Assembly: GCA_008933995.1 (NCBI GenBank)
Contig: WARS01000032.1
Span: forward strand, 2,187,001 to 2,251,000
Source: Datnioides undecimradiatus
Lineage: Eukaryota > Chordata > Actinopteri > Lobotiformes > Datnioididae
DNA: 64,000 nucleotides
Reading direction: 5' to 3'
Shown piece after piece: positions 51,219-64,000 of the stretch. Every line of letters begins with the position of its first letter. The first letter of the stretch is position 1. The translations under genes and the position numbers were made by a program. Below the pieces are notes generated by a model. That model had not been told where the DNA came from, did not search any database, and was given only the letters and a program-made list of their open reading frames with translations.

Positions 51219-54200
51219 ATGGCAGGAGGAAAACCTACACGTGTACTTGTTCTTCACATTGTCTGCCTTTTATGTGGTGCTGCCTTTTGCTTGGTGAGAA
51301 ACTGGTTTATTTTGTTAAGAAACTTTATTTTAACACACTAGAAAACTGAAAATATTTAAACGTTATAATTCTCTTTTGTTCAGCCCACAGCAAAAGTATT
51401 GGGTAAGTGCAAACAAGACACAGATTACAGTTTCTATTGGCACTTTTCTGTCGTTTGTATTTTACGTTTCTTCACATTTTTTCATTTATTGTACCTGCCT
51501 ACACAGACTATGATGTGGACGGTGGACGGGACCTTGACATTTTTGACATCAACGAAGGTTTGCAAACAGAAGGGCGAAAAGACATATTTCTTTTTCATGT
51601 TTCCAGATTTTTACTCAGGTAACCATTTGTAACCCAGTTTTTCTTTGTGCTTGGACTCCGTAGAGGCAGGGTTAAATCTTGTGGAGGGGGACATTGTCCT
51701 TGATGAGGTATATTGATTCAAATGCTTATAATTTTTACCTGCGCGATTGAATTTTGTGAAATACCCCTTAACCTTGACTCATTATGATGTTCCTTTCTTT
51801 GTGATTGCTTTTATTGACTTTCATAGAGGCAAACTCGAAATTCCATAATAGGGGATGAGTACAGGTGGCCAAAGACGATCCCATACTACATGGAAGATGA
51901 CTTAGGTAAGAGTGGCTCCTGGAAAAAGTAAGCCCCCAAAGCTATTTATAGGACTTGAATTTTAATGTCTATATTTTATGTAGGATTTATATTGTTTTAG
52001 ATGGAAAGTAACAAAAGTATAATTACTGCACTTGAACACAGTCTTGAGGTTTTTGTCATTATATAGTTACCATTAATAAATAATAATAAATACCATTTTT
52101 TTAAAAAACCCCAATCAAAACATAGGAACATTTTATAAATTACGATGTATTGTTATAGATTTAAAAAAAACCCAACGCTTTCCATATAAAGAAGCTATAT
52201 TAATTCCAACTTGACAAAGTATGTTAAAGTACTGATTACATGTTGTTTTGAACATCAAACAATAACGAGGTTAGCTGAACAGAAACATACTGCTCCCATC
52301 ACTGTAAATATCATCTATCATTTCCTCATAAATCCCCTCAGAGTAAACAATTCAGATCAGAGGAAGAGCATGGACACAACAGGTTTTTTACTTTATGTTT
52401 TGATGTTCAGCCATCTACAGTCGTTGCAGTGAGCCCGTGACAGTAATCTTGAACATGAACAGGCCTGTAATGAATTCCAACTGCATTATCTTTAAAGAGA
52501 TATTGACATACCTTTTCCATCTTTGATTTATCAATTCTTTGCAGAGATCAATGCAAAAGGTGTGATTCTGAAGGCCTTTGAGCAGTACCGGCTCAAGACC
52601 TGCATCGACTTTAAGCCCTGGAGTGGAGAACCAAACTACATTTCCATCTTTAAAGGGGGCGGGTAAGGCAATAAGAACTGTAATACTCTGACTGTCTGTT
52701 GAGATAGCAAGATAAGGTGTTCTTTGATGCATTGCATGTAGTGTATATTAACATTTTAGACCGTGTGTGATGTTCAGAAAATGTGTTGTTTTTTTTTTTT
52801 TTCCAAAAGCTGTTTCTCCTCTGTGGGAAACCAGCATGTTGGGAAGCAGAGACTGTCAATAGGGAAGAACTGTGACCGCATTGCCACCATTGAACACGAG
52901 TTTCTTCATGCTCTGGGTTTCTGGCATGAGCAGTCTAGGGCAGACCGCGATGATTACGTCCAAATCATGTGGGACCGCATCTCAGAGGGTACTGGACCTC
53001 TCACTGCTTCTCTGCCAGCTAAATCATAATTAATTTAAACATTGCTCATTCATGCTCCCACATAACATTTATGCCTTCATGACATGCTTACTTCATGACT
53101 TCCATTTGCATGAGTCTGATTAGAATCTTGTGAGATTGAGAATGAATGTTAAGTAGCCTGTATACATGTAGAGAAGCTTTTCACAAAAGTCACATACTAA
53201 TAAATCAGAAAAATCACTTCAGTTCTTGGAGGGTTCAAGAGGTTTGTTATGTATGACATGAGGGAAAGCACATCACACTGCACCTGATTTATTACTTGTA
53301 TCATAAAATATGTGCATGCCTTGTTTTCTCAGCTGTATAATCTTAAGATAAGCAAAAACATTGTCAGCAAAGCAAGGAATATTAGACTCTTTATCTTAGT
53401 TACATTGGCATACGCTCCTCAGGTCATTAACACATCAAATATTTTTTCAGTGCATGACTAAAGAGTAGTTTGATATGTCAGCAAACCTTTGTAAAGCCTT
53501 TAAAACTAGCGGCAGCTGTTGATAATTCACTTTAGTGTGGGATCTTAACATCTCTGATGTCCACTCCCACATTTGGAGGACGGAATAATGAATTGTTCTG
53601 AATCTGTATTCATGTCTCATTTCCAGGTAAAGAACACAACTTTAACACCTACAATGACACCACCTCCAGCTCTCTGGGTGTACCCTATGACTACGGTTCC
53701 ATGATGCACTACAGTAAAAATGCCTTCCGCAACGGCACTGAGCCCACCATTGTCACCAAGATCCCAGCTTTCAGCGATGTCATTGGCCAGCGGATGGAGT
53801 TCAGTGACAGTGACCTCCTCAAGCTGCACCGCCTCTATAACTGCAGTAAGAGTCAATATCTGACAACCATTTTATAATCTGTCCAAGAAATGCTGTGTCA
53901 ATGTTACACCTAATACTGATTTATAATGTTGATATCAGCTGTCAATTAGATGGTTTATCAAGTGAGTTCATGGAAAAATGTGGATAAGCAAAACATTCTC
54001 TTTTTGTGTGATCAATCAGTTTATAGCAGTTCAAAGTTCCACACCTGTGCATGTGTGTTTATGAAATATCTTCTAGCTCAAGGTTCGACCTTCCTGGACT
54101 CATGTGACTTTGAACGTGAGAACATCTGTGGTATGATCCAGGGACCAGGGGACAAGGCAGACTGGGTTAGGGTTGCCAGTGCTGCTGGAGGGCCCAACAC

Positions 54201-56846
54201 TGACTACTCCAACATGGGAAAATGCACTGGTGAGAAGGTCTTGAAGGAATAAATACACACAATGCAGTGACAAACATAGACAAATAGTGTGGATACAAAT
54301 TAATGCATTAAAGGATTAAAAAACTCACTTGATATAGTTAGAAAGATCAAGCAACAGTAAACTTTGAATGGACTAACTGAGTTTATTTTAAAACAAGCAC
54401 TATAGATTTTATCCCTCTTGTCTTACATCAAATCCACATTAGGCCTCACAGCCAGAATGCACAGGAGTAACAATTACAATGACTAAAAGCTGTTTCAGTG
54501 TATACAAAGGCATGAGAGGCTTGTATTGAGATAAATATGAATCATGTGTGTACATATGGATGGATTATTATCCTCCCTTTATTCATCCACTGTGCAAAAT
54601 GCATTGATGATTTATTAATCAAGTGAAATTTGGACCTGTAGGGTCTGGGTATTTCATGCACTTCAGCACTGGCACAGCCAACACAGGGGATACGGCGTTG
54701 CTGGAGAGCAGGATCCTTTACCCTAAAAGAGGATACCAGTGTTTGGAGTTCTTCTACTACAACAGTGCCGGACCGAGTGACACACTGAAGATCTACGTCC
54801 GAGAGTATGATGGAGCTAACCCCAACGGAGTACTGCGCTTTATAAAGACCATAGATGGTGACTTACTAAATTCCAGTAAAGCTTAAAATATTTCACAATA
54901 TCATTTGTGAGACGTAGACTTTTGCGAACTTGCGGATCAACAAATTTCATGTTTTTTTACATCTTGTGCTGTAACAGGATCCCCCCAGGAGCTGTGGCAA
55001 CTGCATCACGTGAGTCTAGATGTCAAAAAGAAATTCCGGGTTGTCTTTCAAGGAACCAAGGAGGGTTCAGGGCCCACAACAGGGGGACTGTCACTGGATG
55101 ATATCAACCTCTCCGAGACTACCTGCCCAGAGTTTATATGGCGTGTGAAAAATTTCAGTCATGTTATGGAAAACACTCCGATGAACACATCTATCTTCAG
55201 CCCCCCATTCACCTCTAAGGAAGGTTACACCTTCCAAATGGAGCTGTATCCCAAGGGCAAGGCAGGGTACCCTGGAGAGTTGTCAGCCTTTGCTCATCTG
55301 GTGGCCCGTAAAGGAGACACGGGGCAGAAATGGCCATGCCCCTGGAAACAGATGACCATGATGCTGATGGACCAGCACCCACACATCCAAAAGCGAATGT
55401 CCAACCAGCGCAGTGTCACCACTGACCCCAACATGAAGGCAACAGGTGCAGGTCCTTTCATTTTCAAGAAGGCTCAAATTAGTTATTCAGAACAAATCAT
55501 GAAAATACTGTTTTTGCTGTAATACTGTATTTATGTACGCTGTCAACATCCTTTCACAGGTTCTGATCAGTTTTTCTGGGATGATCCTCGCGTGGTTGGC
55601 CATGAAGTCAAAGACACAGATGGATCTACCTATTTCCGAGGGCCAGGTGCCGGCACTGCAACGTATCTCACCCACCTCAGAGCCAAGAGCAGGGATTTCA
55701 TAAAAGGAGGAGATGCCATCTTTCTCCTCACCATGGAGGGTAAAAGCACCACACTATTGTATAAACTCAACAGATTTAAACAGAAATCATTCAAAGATAC
55801 TCGACATGTACCAAAAGCCTCCCTAATATTCACAATTTTGTTGTGAAGCCAGGTCCAGCCTGCTATATATTATATGAATTACCTCTTCACTAGTATGTTA
55901 CAAACTCATCTCTGCCCTTCCATGCTAACAGCATATTTGTGTGATGCATGATTACATCCATGATTCATATGCCCACTTGTCAGAGAAACCCTACAGTCAA
56001 TCATGTGATCCCATCATTGCCCGTTTCCATGTTATTAGATGCTTCTCCACATGGATCCAATTAACCGCTTTCTCATTTGTTCTGTCCCTCTTTAGATGTG
56101 TCTCATCTGGCGGTGACCAATCCTGGGCCTTCACCAAATTCCTCAATCCCCACAACCGGCATCTCAACCACCACTCCACAACCTGTCACTACTGCAACCC
56201 CTGACGTCTGCTTCACTGTGGAATGTCAGAATGAGGGAGTCTGTGTGGTGGATGACGGAAAGCCTGTTTGCAGGTGTGTGTGTGTGTGTGTGTGTGTGGG
56301 AGGGGCATATTTTGCCTTCATTTGCATAGTTACAGGTAAAGAGGCAAGCAGGAAACAAAGGTCATTGGCTAGAATAGACTTTGCATTACCCCCTCACCCC
56401 ATTAAGCATGTATTACATGTGTATATATAAATATATATATGTATAAACAGATATTATAACAGATGACAACATAGTTGTGACAAGTTTGATCCTCAAGATC
56501 CTCCATCTCACCACATCCTATTAGGTAGAGTTCTTCTCACATTTACAACACCCTGGACACATTTTGCACAGGATTACCTTTGAGTCTGATTTGTTTCTCC
56601 TCTTACACTCGTCCCGTTTCTCTGCTCTCCAGGTGTCTGGTGGGTGATGACTGGTGGTACTACGGGAACAGCTGTCAGCACAGGGGCTCCATGCAGGATA
56701 AAACCATTCTTGCACTGGCCTCTTCTCTGTCTGTGCTGGGAGTAATGTTGGTGATTACAGCAGTCAGTGTCATCTGTGTGAAGAAGAAGTATAAGAGGCA
56801 CAGAAGTGACAACAGTATGGTCATGGTAAACACCGAGAAACTCTAG
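51219..56846 (+). CDS. mep1b: Meprin A subunit beta, complete, 14 coding exons
   Basis: Membrane-bound astacin metalloprotease that cleaves mucins, procollagen and other surface substrates. Coding exons: 51219-51293, 51384-51402, 51507-51557, 51664-51707, 51827-51905, 52545-52662, 52810-52988, 53627-53845, 54077-54229, 54642-54857, 54978-55445, 55560-55739, 56096-56273, 56633-56846. They join in phase to 730 residues (human beta about 701). Order: signal peptide ([16 protein letters not shown]); propeptide with [15 protein letters not shown] and an Asp-switch motif (VEGD); astacin catalytic domain with [11 protein letters not shown] (158-168) and Met-turn SMMHY (213-217); MAM; MATH/TRAF ([11 protein letters not shown] onward); Ser/Thr/Pro linker; EGF-like module; transmembrane helix (about 685-708); basic cytoplasmic tail. 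Propeptide and catalytic domain match beta rather than alpha: [21 protein letters not shown] and GTEPTIVT. No inserted furin-type domain as in alpha is seen. Confidence 0.96.
56274..56298. repeat. (GT)n microsatellite starting at a mep1b splice donor
   Basis: About 12 GT units begin exactly at the donor of the EGF exon (exon end 56273). Confidence 0.9.
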
Positions 56847-57045
56847 TGGGAGACGCAGGACTTTCGAATGACACACTCATGGTAAAATACATCAGCATTG
56901 TTCAGTTGAATGTTTAAGCTGATTATATCCTAAAGCAGGCCTTGAATTTAGAGATTTATTAATTGAGATCGCCCCCTTCTGGTCATTTGATGTAAAAGCA
57001 GTAGAGCAGAATATTATTGTAAATAAAATATTTTGAAATTTTTCT
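56847..57045 (+). other. mep1b: mep1b 3' UTR with poly(A) signal
   Basis: AATAAA at 57022-57027 lies about 180 bp after the stop, so the 3' UTR is short and should end near 57,045. Confidence 0.6.
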
Positions 57046-57059
57046 CCAAAGACTTATGT

Positions 57060-57271
57060 GATTTTTTAAATTAAATGCACATACTTTATTATAAAAAAAA
57101 GAAAATCCCAGACAGCATGACTTATATTCACAAATTTAAAATTTATTATACCAAATACAGGAACATCTGTGTTTTCTCTTTTCCATGTGGATATATTTGT
57201 TTGTATTACTGAACTTGACACAGTCATGCCGGTGATAACAGTTACTGCAGGAGGGAGGTGGGACTAATAGT

Positions 57272-57325
<54 letters not shown>

Positions 57326-58478
57326 GTGTGTGTGCATGCATGCAAGTGTGCATGCAAAGATCTGTCTTTTAGTGTTCATTGGAAACAGTGATGACTACAG
57401 GACATCACAATCAAACACAGTGGAGCAAACCATAGCAACTCTGTGCACTTATATTGTATGGAATGTCTTGGATTTTGACCTGCAATTGCACATTTACATT
57501 TATGTGTGTGTTTTGTGTGCATGTGTGTATGCGTGGGTCTACGTTGTAAGAGAGGGACGGGGGTTGGGTGACACCTCCATAACAGCAAACCCTTAGTGAA
57601 CCTAACTTCCTCCCCACCACTAAAACCTTCACCGACATACAGGTACGTAGTTCCTTTAAAAAGCATCAGTATACAACATTTCTCTTATTTACAATCATTG
57701 GAAAAAAAAAATCACCATTTCTCTCAGAGAAGATTAGTAAAAGTGACTGAGTCACCATAAAGAGTATGCAACTCCTAGGAGTTAGTATTTAAAATTTCTA
57801 CAAAAAATTTCTATGCCATTTTACAGGCCAAGAGCCATGATTTACTGAAGAAATACAGTATTTTAAGTGCCCTATCTACAATAGTTACGTGTGGTATTAA
57901 GGGTGTACCATTCGACATAGTTCACTGATAATAAAAAGATTATGTGTCTGTTTTTAAAAAGTTCTTTCAGCAACTTCACTGCTTTCACATTAAAAGATAT
58001 GGTAAGTTCTTACAAAACAAACAAACAAACCAATGGAACTGTTATCCATATTAACAAGTGTTGTGGCGAGCTAATGCTATTGCAAAGAGACTAGTGTTGA
58101 TTACATACTCGGCTGGTTGTCTAATGTAAAAACAATGTTCCAGTCTGCGAGAAGGGCACAACCATGGTCACCAGGGGCTGTGGCCATGGGGAGGGGTCGA
58201 GTATCATTAAAGGGCTCATTTGCTTGTTTCATTCTATGAGTTGTTTGGGTAGAAATGGGTGGAGCAGGTTACAGTGCATGGTTAATCGGTGATGAGGCTT
58301 GGTGGAACAGGGAAGGCTGTTGAGAAAAAGCATGATCAGACTTTTTCATGTGCATTTTACAGCCTCTTGAGGAAAGTCATTTGTTTAAGTCCATGTGTGG
58401 TCAAAGATCAATGGCAGGCTTCTGTGCATGCTGCAGCTGGGAGGGAGTTGAGGCTGTAGCAGCTGGTGGTGCTGCTGC
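57060..58478 (-). other. phlpp1: phlpp1 3' UTR (inferred) containing a (GT)n microsatellite
   Basis: Minus-strand AATAAA signals lie at 57147-57142 and 57090-57085, giving a 3' UTR of about 1.35-1.4 kb. It would contain the (GT)n run at about 57,271-57,340. No other ORF here looks coding. Confidence 0.5.
57271..57340. repeat. Long (GT)n microsatellite
   Basis: About 35 units, slightly interrupted, in the inferred phlpp1 3' UTR. On the transcript strand it would be (CA)n. Confidence 0.95.
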
Positions 58479-61400
58479 TCAGAGAGGGGTATCGTAGTAG
58501 TCTGTGGGCTGATCGGTCCCAGGCGGCTTCTGCTGTTTCTGCTGATGCTGCTTCATGATTTCCTTCACCTCCTCCTCCAGCTCAGGTGGGATGATGAACT
58601 GGTCGTCTGGGTCAGGCTGAGCTGGTGCTGTGAAGTAGCCCCCAGATTTCTTCGAGGGAGCATCGGCAGCCACCTCAATAAGGTTGTGACTCTTTTCCTG
58701 GCGTGCCACTGATCCATTAACCCTCCTCTTGCCTGACAACTTTCCTCCATCCCCACCTCCTGCTCCGACTGCTGGCCATGACTCATCTCTCTCCAGCCCA
58801 TTCTCAGCCTCACCGAGGCTCATGTCGACCCCTTCCTCCAGAGGCTCTGGTGTGCATGGTGGTGGAGGAGGTGGGGGGAGCGTCAGCAGGGTGCGCTCTT
58901 GGTTGGAGGATGAGGGTAATGATGTTTGGGGTGACGAGGAGGAGGATTCTGCTTTGAGGCAGTGGACATCAGCCTCGACTTCCACACGGCTCCCATTAGA
59001 GAAAACGCCAGCGATGGGTTCCTCGTCCTCGCTGTCCAGCCCGTTGTCAGATAGAGCACTGGAGAAGGTGGCACTGGACAGCTGCCTCTGGAAGGAGCCG
59101 GCTAAGCAGGCAGGATGTAGGGCACAGCAGCTGCGAGCAGAGGGCAGCTCTGAGCCAGGGAACAGGTACTGGCAAGGCTGGGTTGTGGCATGGGCCTGCT
59201 GGGGCTGCAGGGAAAGCGAGTGAGCCTGATGGTGCAGGTGGAGGTGAGGATGGTGGGCCTGCTCATGCAGCAGCACCAAGGAGCTCTGCGGCGGCTCATC
59301 AGACGAGGCTGTGGAGCCCACCTCGCTGCTCATCTCGCTGGTACTAATCTCACTGCTAATTTCACTGCAGGAGGAAGGCGGCACAGGCAGGGAGCCATCT
59401 GAGGGCCGCTCCTTGATGGCAGAGGAGGATGGGGGATAGGGGCCCAGGCCTGGGCTTGGAGGTGGCTGCGGAGGCTCAGAACAGCAGCAGGAGCAGCAGT
59501 CTTCACTCACACTGAGCTGGACCACAACGGCACTGAGGCTGTCCGTGCAGCCATAGCCCTGCGCTAGCGTGCACAGCTTCTTAGCAGCGGCCAGGCCATC
59601 GGGAACATTCCGAACAGCCTCCACAGCCTCGGTGGGAGACACAGCATCCCACAAGCCCCGGCTACCCAGAATGAAGAACTCATCCTGGGGAGTGAGAGTG
59701 ACTGTCTGCACGTAGGGACAAGGGATGACAGATGGGTAAAGGAAAGAGTAGCCCATGATTCGCGTCGAATCAGTCACACCATTCACTTTGTTGTCCTGTG
59801 GAAAAGAGCACAAACATCAGGTCAGCGATCATGCAGTGCACGTCCAAAATCACATTTACACTGATCCCAGTGGACTTAAGGATGCTGTCAAGGCTCCCTT
59901 ACCTCAGTGATGATAGCCCTGTGTTGCCTTATCCTGCGGTATTCCTCATCCAGCCCTACGTTGTGAAGCAGTGACAGTGACAACGGCTTTCCATCGCGGC
60001 AAAGGATGGCCTGGCACTTGCCCACATTGGCAGCTGTGAGAGTGAAGCAGCCACCGGGGTCAGTGGGGTCGTGGCGAATGTGACATAGAGCCGCGGAGCC
60101 GCCCAGTTTCTGCCCTGCAGTTCCCAGTTTTCTTTGTTGGCAAAAGGGGAGAGATTTTCCATTTAATATTAGCATAGATTATAGTTTATGCTGTACTGAA
60201 ACACATAATGAATGATTTGTCATAAAAGAAGACAGTTGTTATGAAATGAGCCCCTTGTGTACCTTTGCATGACGAGAAAGGTGTTAGTCATGTAGTCCTC
60301 CTCGCTCTTGGTCTTGTGCAGTTCTTCAGCCAGCACATCATTCATCGTGCACTGCAACAGGTAGGGCACTTCCACATTCCTGTCCCCATCGAACACACCG
60401 TACAGAGCCTCACGACTCCCACAGAAACTGTTTACAGACAGCGCCGCCACGCACAGTCTGAAAAGAAAAACCAAAGCAAGCCATAACATCACTGAGGCAT
60501 GTGCTCAGTATTTAAACCACGAAGCCTCATATGCACAATAACGTATAGATCGTACTACTCCACACACTAACAATCGTACAGACAGTATCTTCTGTGATAT
60601 GCTGGATTGGATGGATCTCTATCATCAAGGCAGACTTGGTTATTGAACATCAGTTACACATATGGAAATGTGTATATGGAGGTATTATGTGGAATTGCTA
60701 GTCTCTTACACATTAATGTGTTGAATTGGCAGTTTAGCTCATACAGAGATGTGTTAGCATGTGACTATACATGATTCATGTTTTCAGTAGGCCCTGCTTC
60801 AATATTTCCTTCATTTGAGTCATCTGGCTTTAACAATGCACGCTCTCAAGAGGTTTGGATTAGCGAGGCTTCACTGGACGTGTGTGGTGCTGGTTGTTTT
60901 TTTCCACCATTGACTGAATTGAACTCACTTGTTCTTGACGCCCGAGGCCTCAGTGTAACCATGACTCCACACAGCAGGCCCACCAGATGTCTCACTCGAC
61001 GAAAAGGTTGGAGGCGGATCGATACGGAAGCAGCGAATATTACTGAAAAAAATAACAAAACACGAGCTAAATGAACTTCACTGTTTTGTACAGAGGAATA
61101 CAGGTGTGTGGTCTACTGACAGGAATCAGTTCAGGGTGTTTACTAAAAGGTGGTTTGTGTCGTAAAAGGTTAGATTAGTTACTTTTTGGGGGAAAAATTG
61201 GTCATTATAAGAAATATATAAAAACAAAAAACAGGATATAAACAAAAAATGTAAACACAATAACTGAGAAAATGCACAGCGCTACAGAGAAATAATGACA
61301 TACTTTAGCTGCTCGAGGGTCTTGTGGTCCAGGTTGAGACGAGGGTTTCCAGTCAGGTCCAGCTCTTGAAGCTTAGGAGGCAGATTCTCTGGTAGAGTGA

Positions 61401-63697
61401 TCTCACTCAGCTCGTTACAGCTCAGATCCACACACTGACAACAGAAGAGGAGACGTGAATATGCACAAACACACACGTGCAGTACAAGCTTAGGAGCTTA
61501 TACATAATGTTGGACATGAAGACGATGGCGATGCGCTGTTACTACTGTCTTACTTTCATCTCCATCAGCTGCATGACCTCAGGAAAGACCTCGATGGAGT
61601 TGGAGTGGGCGATGAGTGTGTGCATTCGCCGGCAATTCATGATGGTGGTGGGCACCGTCTTCAGCATGTTTCCGCTCAGATCCACCTCCTCCAGCTCCTC
61701 CAGCTTGGCCATTTTACTGAAGAATAAGAGAAAACACATGAAATGATTTCTGACTAATTCAACGGTTTATCAAGGAAAATGAAACTTCCCAAGTATCCAG
61801 ATTTGATAACTATTTCATTTTTATATCCTTGTACACCAAATCTCTTAAAACAACAAAAAATGACGTTGAAGAAACGATGTCGAATCTTTTTATCATTAAT
61901 ATTTTCTGATATTTTACACTCTAATTATGAAGCTACACATTAGCTGGGTAGATATAACTGATATATGAGTATCTATATATATGTTAGCCACTAAGTGCAG
62001 AAATGGCAGATAGACAGTTGTTTGTGGTAATTCAGAAACAACTGTCACTTAAAATGTCCCCTACAGATCTGAGAATGCATAGAATACAGATCTTACAATT
62101 ATTCAGGGAATTATTACTAAAAAAAATATTTCATGTGATCACGTAACAGCATGAATATCTGAACATAAATTGCTATCAGACTGTATTAACTCACAAATAT
62201 TCATGTTAGGTAAGTTCATAACATCGCACCTAAGACAACATAAATACATACATACCTGGCCGGGAAGGTTTGGAGGTGGTTGTAGGCCATGTGCAGAACA
62301 CGAAGGTGCGTGTGGCCTGTTAGCATGGGCACACACTTATCTGTCAGCCGGTTATTGGTCAGGTAGAGTTCCTGCAGGATGCTGTGGCTCTCTTCTGACA
62401 GAGTGGATGGCGGCAGGTGCTCTAGCTTATTGGCAGATGCATTGACGCATCGTAAGCTGAGAGTAAAGGAGAAAATACAGGCTCATTTTTGTACTCGTCC
62501 GGACGAGGGAATGAAAAACAGTGATGAGTCACTTCTGCATGAATTCTTGCTCCTATGACCCCAATTAAAACCCAGCTGCTGGTTGGTTATTTTTATCATT
62601 TGCCAGTAATCCTTGCCCTTGGATATCTCATGCTTGACTCAAATCCTATATATAATTTCTGTCTTTCATCTTCACATACATGCCTTCATATACCCTTACA
62701 CTTAATCCTCTTGTCCTCTGTCAGACGTGTTATCACATAAAAAAGAAAACAAATCACTTCCAGTTGATGATTAATGCTACCTGTCAGATTTGAGGAACAG
62801 GTTGCACGGCAGCTCCACCAGTTGATTGTGCTGTACGTCTAAAACCTCCAGCAGAGGGCGCTCCACTCTTTCAGGCAGCTTCTGCAACTGGTTATGTCCT
62901 GCACTCAGCTTCCTCAGACCGTTGCTGCATAACAACCTGCGGCATGAAGGACATACAGATGGTTGGGTCAGTGCGCGAATAATAATAATAAACATACACA
63001 CTCTTGTGACCCCACAGTGGTGTATAGATGTACAGGTGGACAGGGAGATGCATAGATGGCATAGATTGCGATATGGTTGATGGGCAGGTGACACACAATT
63101 CTTCCACACAAGTGCCTTGTGAAGGAGTGGACTGTAATTGTAGGGAGGCTGAAACAGTCATGGAAATGAGGATAGTGCAGGAGGATGGGTGCGACGATGA
63201 GGATGTGAAAACAGAAAATAGCAGCGCCTCTAGTGGAGCCTGCGGCTGGAATTCATCATCCTGACACTTATTGGGTAAAAAATAAATCTGGAGACAATGA
63301 GGGGAGAGAGAGAGAGAAAGAGAGATAAATGAAAAGAGAGAAGCAAAGGGAGGAAGGTTGACAGAGGCGATGTGAGACAGAGGGAAAAGGAGGAAGTGAG
63401 TAGCATCTGAGCTGACCTTCTAAAAGGCTATATAAAGGGGAAGGGAATGGACCAAGGCTGTGGAGGTTACAGCCTATCTGTGTGATTTATGAGGCTCTAT
63501 GGGGGATAGATGACTGGCCGGCAAAAGGGCAGGGAGAATAATGCTGCACTGTACTCCATTTACAGGCTTACGGACGTGTTCGCTGAGAGGGAGAGACTCA
63601 CCGCGCCGGGAGCTCAGTGATGAGGTTGTGGCTCACGTCCAAAACTTCCAGTTTCTTCGCTTCACACAGCCAGTCTGGCAAGGACTCCATATGGTTC
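58479..63697 (-). CDS. phlpp1: PH domain leucine-rich repeat protein phosphatase 1, 3' part, 9 exons in window
   Basis: Protein phosphatase that removes the hydrophobic-motif phosphate of AKT, PKC and S6K. Exons in transcript order: 63697-63602, 62936-62781, 62456-62256, 61716-61554, 61434-61304, 61042-60929, 60457-60263, 60131-59903, 59795-58479. They join in phase to about 866 residues, and the 5' exons (PH domain, first LRRs) lie beyond the window. LRRs cover the first six exons ([43 protein letters not shown]). The PP2C-like domain follows: [39 protein letters not shown] and [16 protein letters not shown]. The last exon holds a long Ser/Pro-rich tail with [20 protein letters not shown], then [19 protein letters not shown], and ends DYYDTPL, a PDZ-binding end. 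The final DTPL and the tail segments fit PHLPP1; PHLPP2 differs at the C-terminus. Partial only because of the window edge. Confidence 0.95.
63299..63360. repeat. Purine-rich (GA)n-like tract in a phlpp1 intron
   Basis: GAGAGAGAGAGA interspersed with AAAG and AGGG words. It lies in the intron between exons 63697-63602 and 62936-62781. Confidence 0.7.
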
Positions 63698-63716
63698 CTA
63701 CAGGGAGGAGAGGGAA

Positions 63717-63738
63717 TGATGATGATGATGATGATGAT
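63717..63738. repeat. (GAT)n microsatellite
   Basis: About seven GAT units, some 20 bp beyond the first in-window phlpp1 exon, in its upstream intron near the acceptor. Confidence 0.9.
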
Positions 63739-64000
63739 AAATGATGTGCAGTTTGCAGAGCGAGATACCTAACATGGAAAATAATGTAGTGGGACACTGC
63801 ATGTCTGTGCAGTCCCAGAAGACCAGCTCTAGAAAAGACGAGGCAGCAACTTCAGTTCAAGGTGAAAAAAAATCATTTTTAACCATATTTTGTAATAATT
63901 CAGATTCCCTTCATCAGGTAACTCAAGTATCAAGCTGTGTTGCGTTTCAGATGAAAAAAGGGAAATACTAATTACAACTTTAAATAGATTATCTGCAGTG

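Noticed and set aside
51219-56846. mep1a as the identity of the meprin
   Set aside because: Propeptide and catalytic segments ([32 protein letters not shown]) match remembered MEP1B, and the alpha-type inserted domain is absent.
57136-57666. ORFs of 73-112 codons near 57.3 kb
   Set aside because: They are produced by the (GT)n repeat and flanking simple sequence in the phlpp1 3' UTR.
58729-59402. Plus-strand ORFs of 164 and 70 codons over the last phlpp1 exon
   Set aside because: They are antisense shadows of a GC-richer coding exon.
58479-63697. phlpp2 as the identity of the phosphatase
   Set aside because: The C-terminus DYYDTPL and tail segments match PHLPP1.
1-64000. CRISPR array, operon, tRNA or rRNA gene, retrovirus-like element
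   Set aside because: No spaced direct repeats, no tRNA-like fold with A and B boxes and no LTR or pol/gag-like frame was recognised by eye. A tRNAscan and RepeatMasker run would be decisive.

Overview
This is vertebrate nuclear DNA, almost certainly from a teleost fish. It is AT-rich, has many short exons with GT-AG introns, (TG)n, (AATA)n and (GAT)n microsatellites and a Tc1/mariner-type MITE. Five of the six clear genes are close to human proteins, and the sixth is a non-mammalian-type neuropsin. No bacterial or viral gene system was seen. I built the gene models by hand from splice sites, reading phase and remembered family sequences; no alignment or database search was run.

Layout. 1-9.3 kb: no confident gene. 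There is a possible plus-strand terminal exon with stop and poly(A) signal (2453-2833), three weaker exon candidates (4805-5956), a weak minus-strand candidate (1037-1312) and a CpG/ETS-rich promoter-like patch near 6.85-7.06 kb. 9.3-18.3 kb (minus): irf4, complete, with a MITE in one intron and a kappaB-type site upstream. 19.0-23.2 kb (minus): dusp22, complete. 26.3-31.7 kb (plus): ripk1, complete, with one GC-AG intron. 34.3-43 kb (minus): an Opn5/neuropsin-family opsin, complete, with adjacent Cys-Cys in extracellular loop 2 and a VCF tripeptide where DRY is expected. 43.3-51.2 kb: gene desert with hairpins and repeats. 51.2-57.0 kb (plus): mep1b (meprin beta), complete. 57.1 kb to the window end (minus): phlpp1, with the 3' part (LRRs, PP2C domain, PDZ-binding tail) in the window and its 5' exons beyond 64 kb.

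The genes do not form an operon or pathway. dusp22 and irf4 are neighbours in human 6p25, and ripk1 lies in the same human band, so that part is conserved synteny. mep1b and phlpp1 both map to human 18q. The window therefore joins two blocks that are separate in mammals, with the opsin at the junction. irf4, ripk1 and dusp22 all act in immune or stress signalling, but their closeness is best read as inherited synteny.
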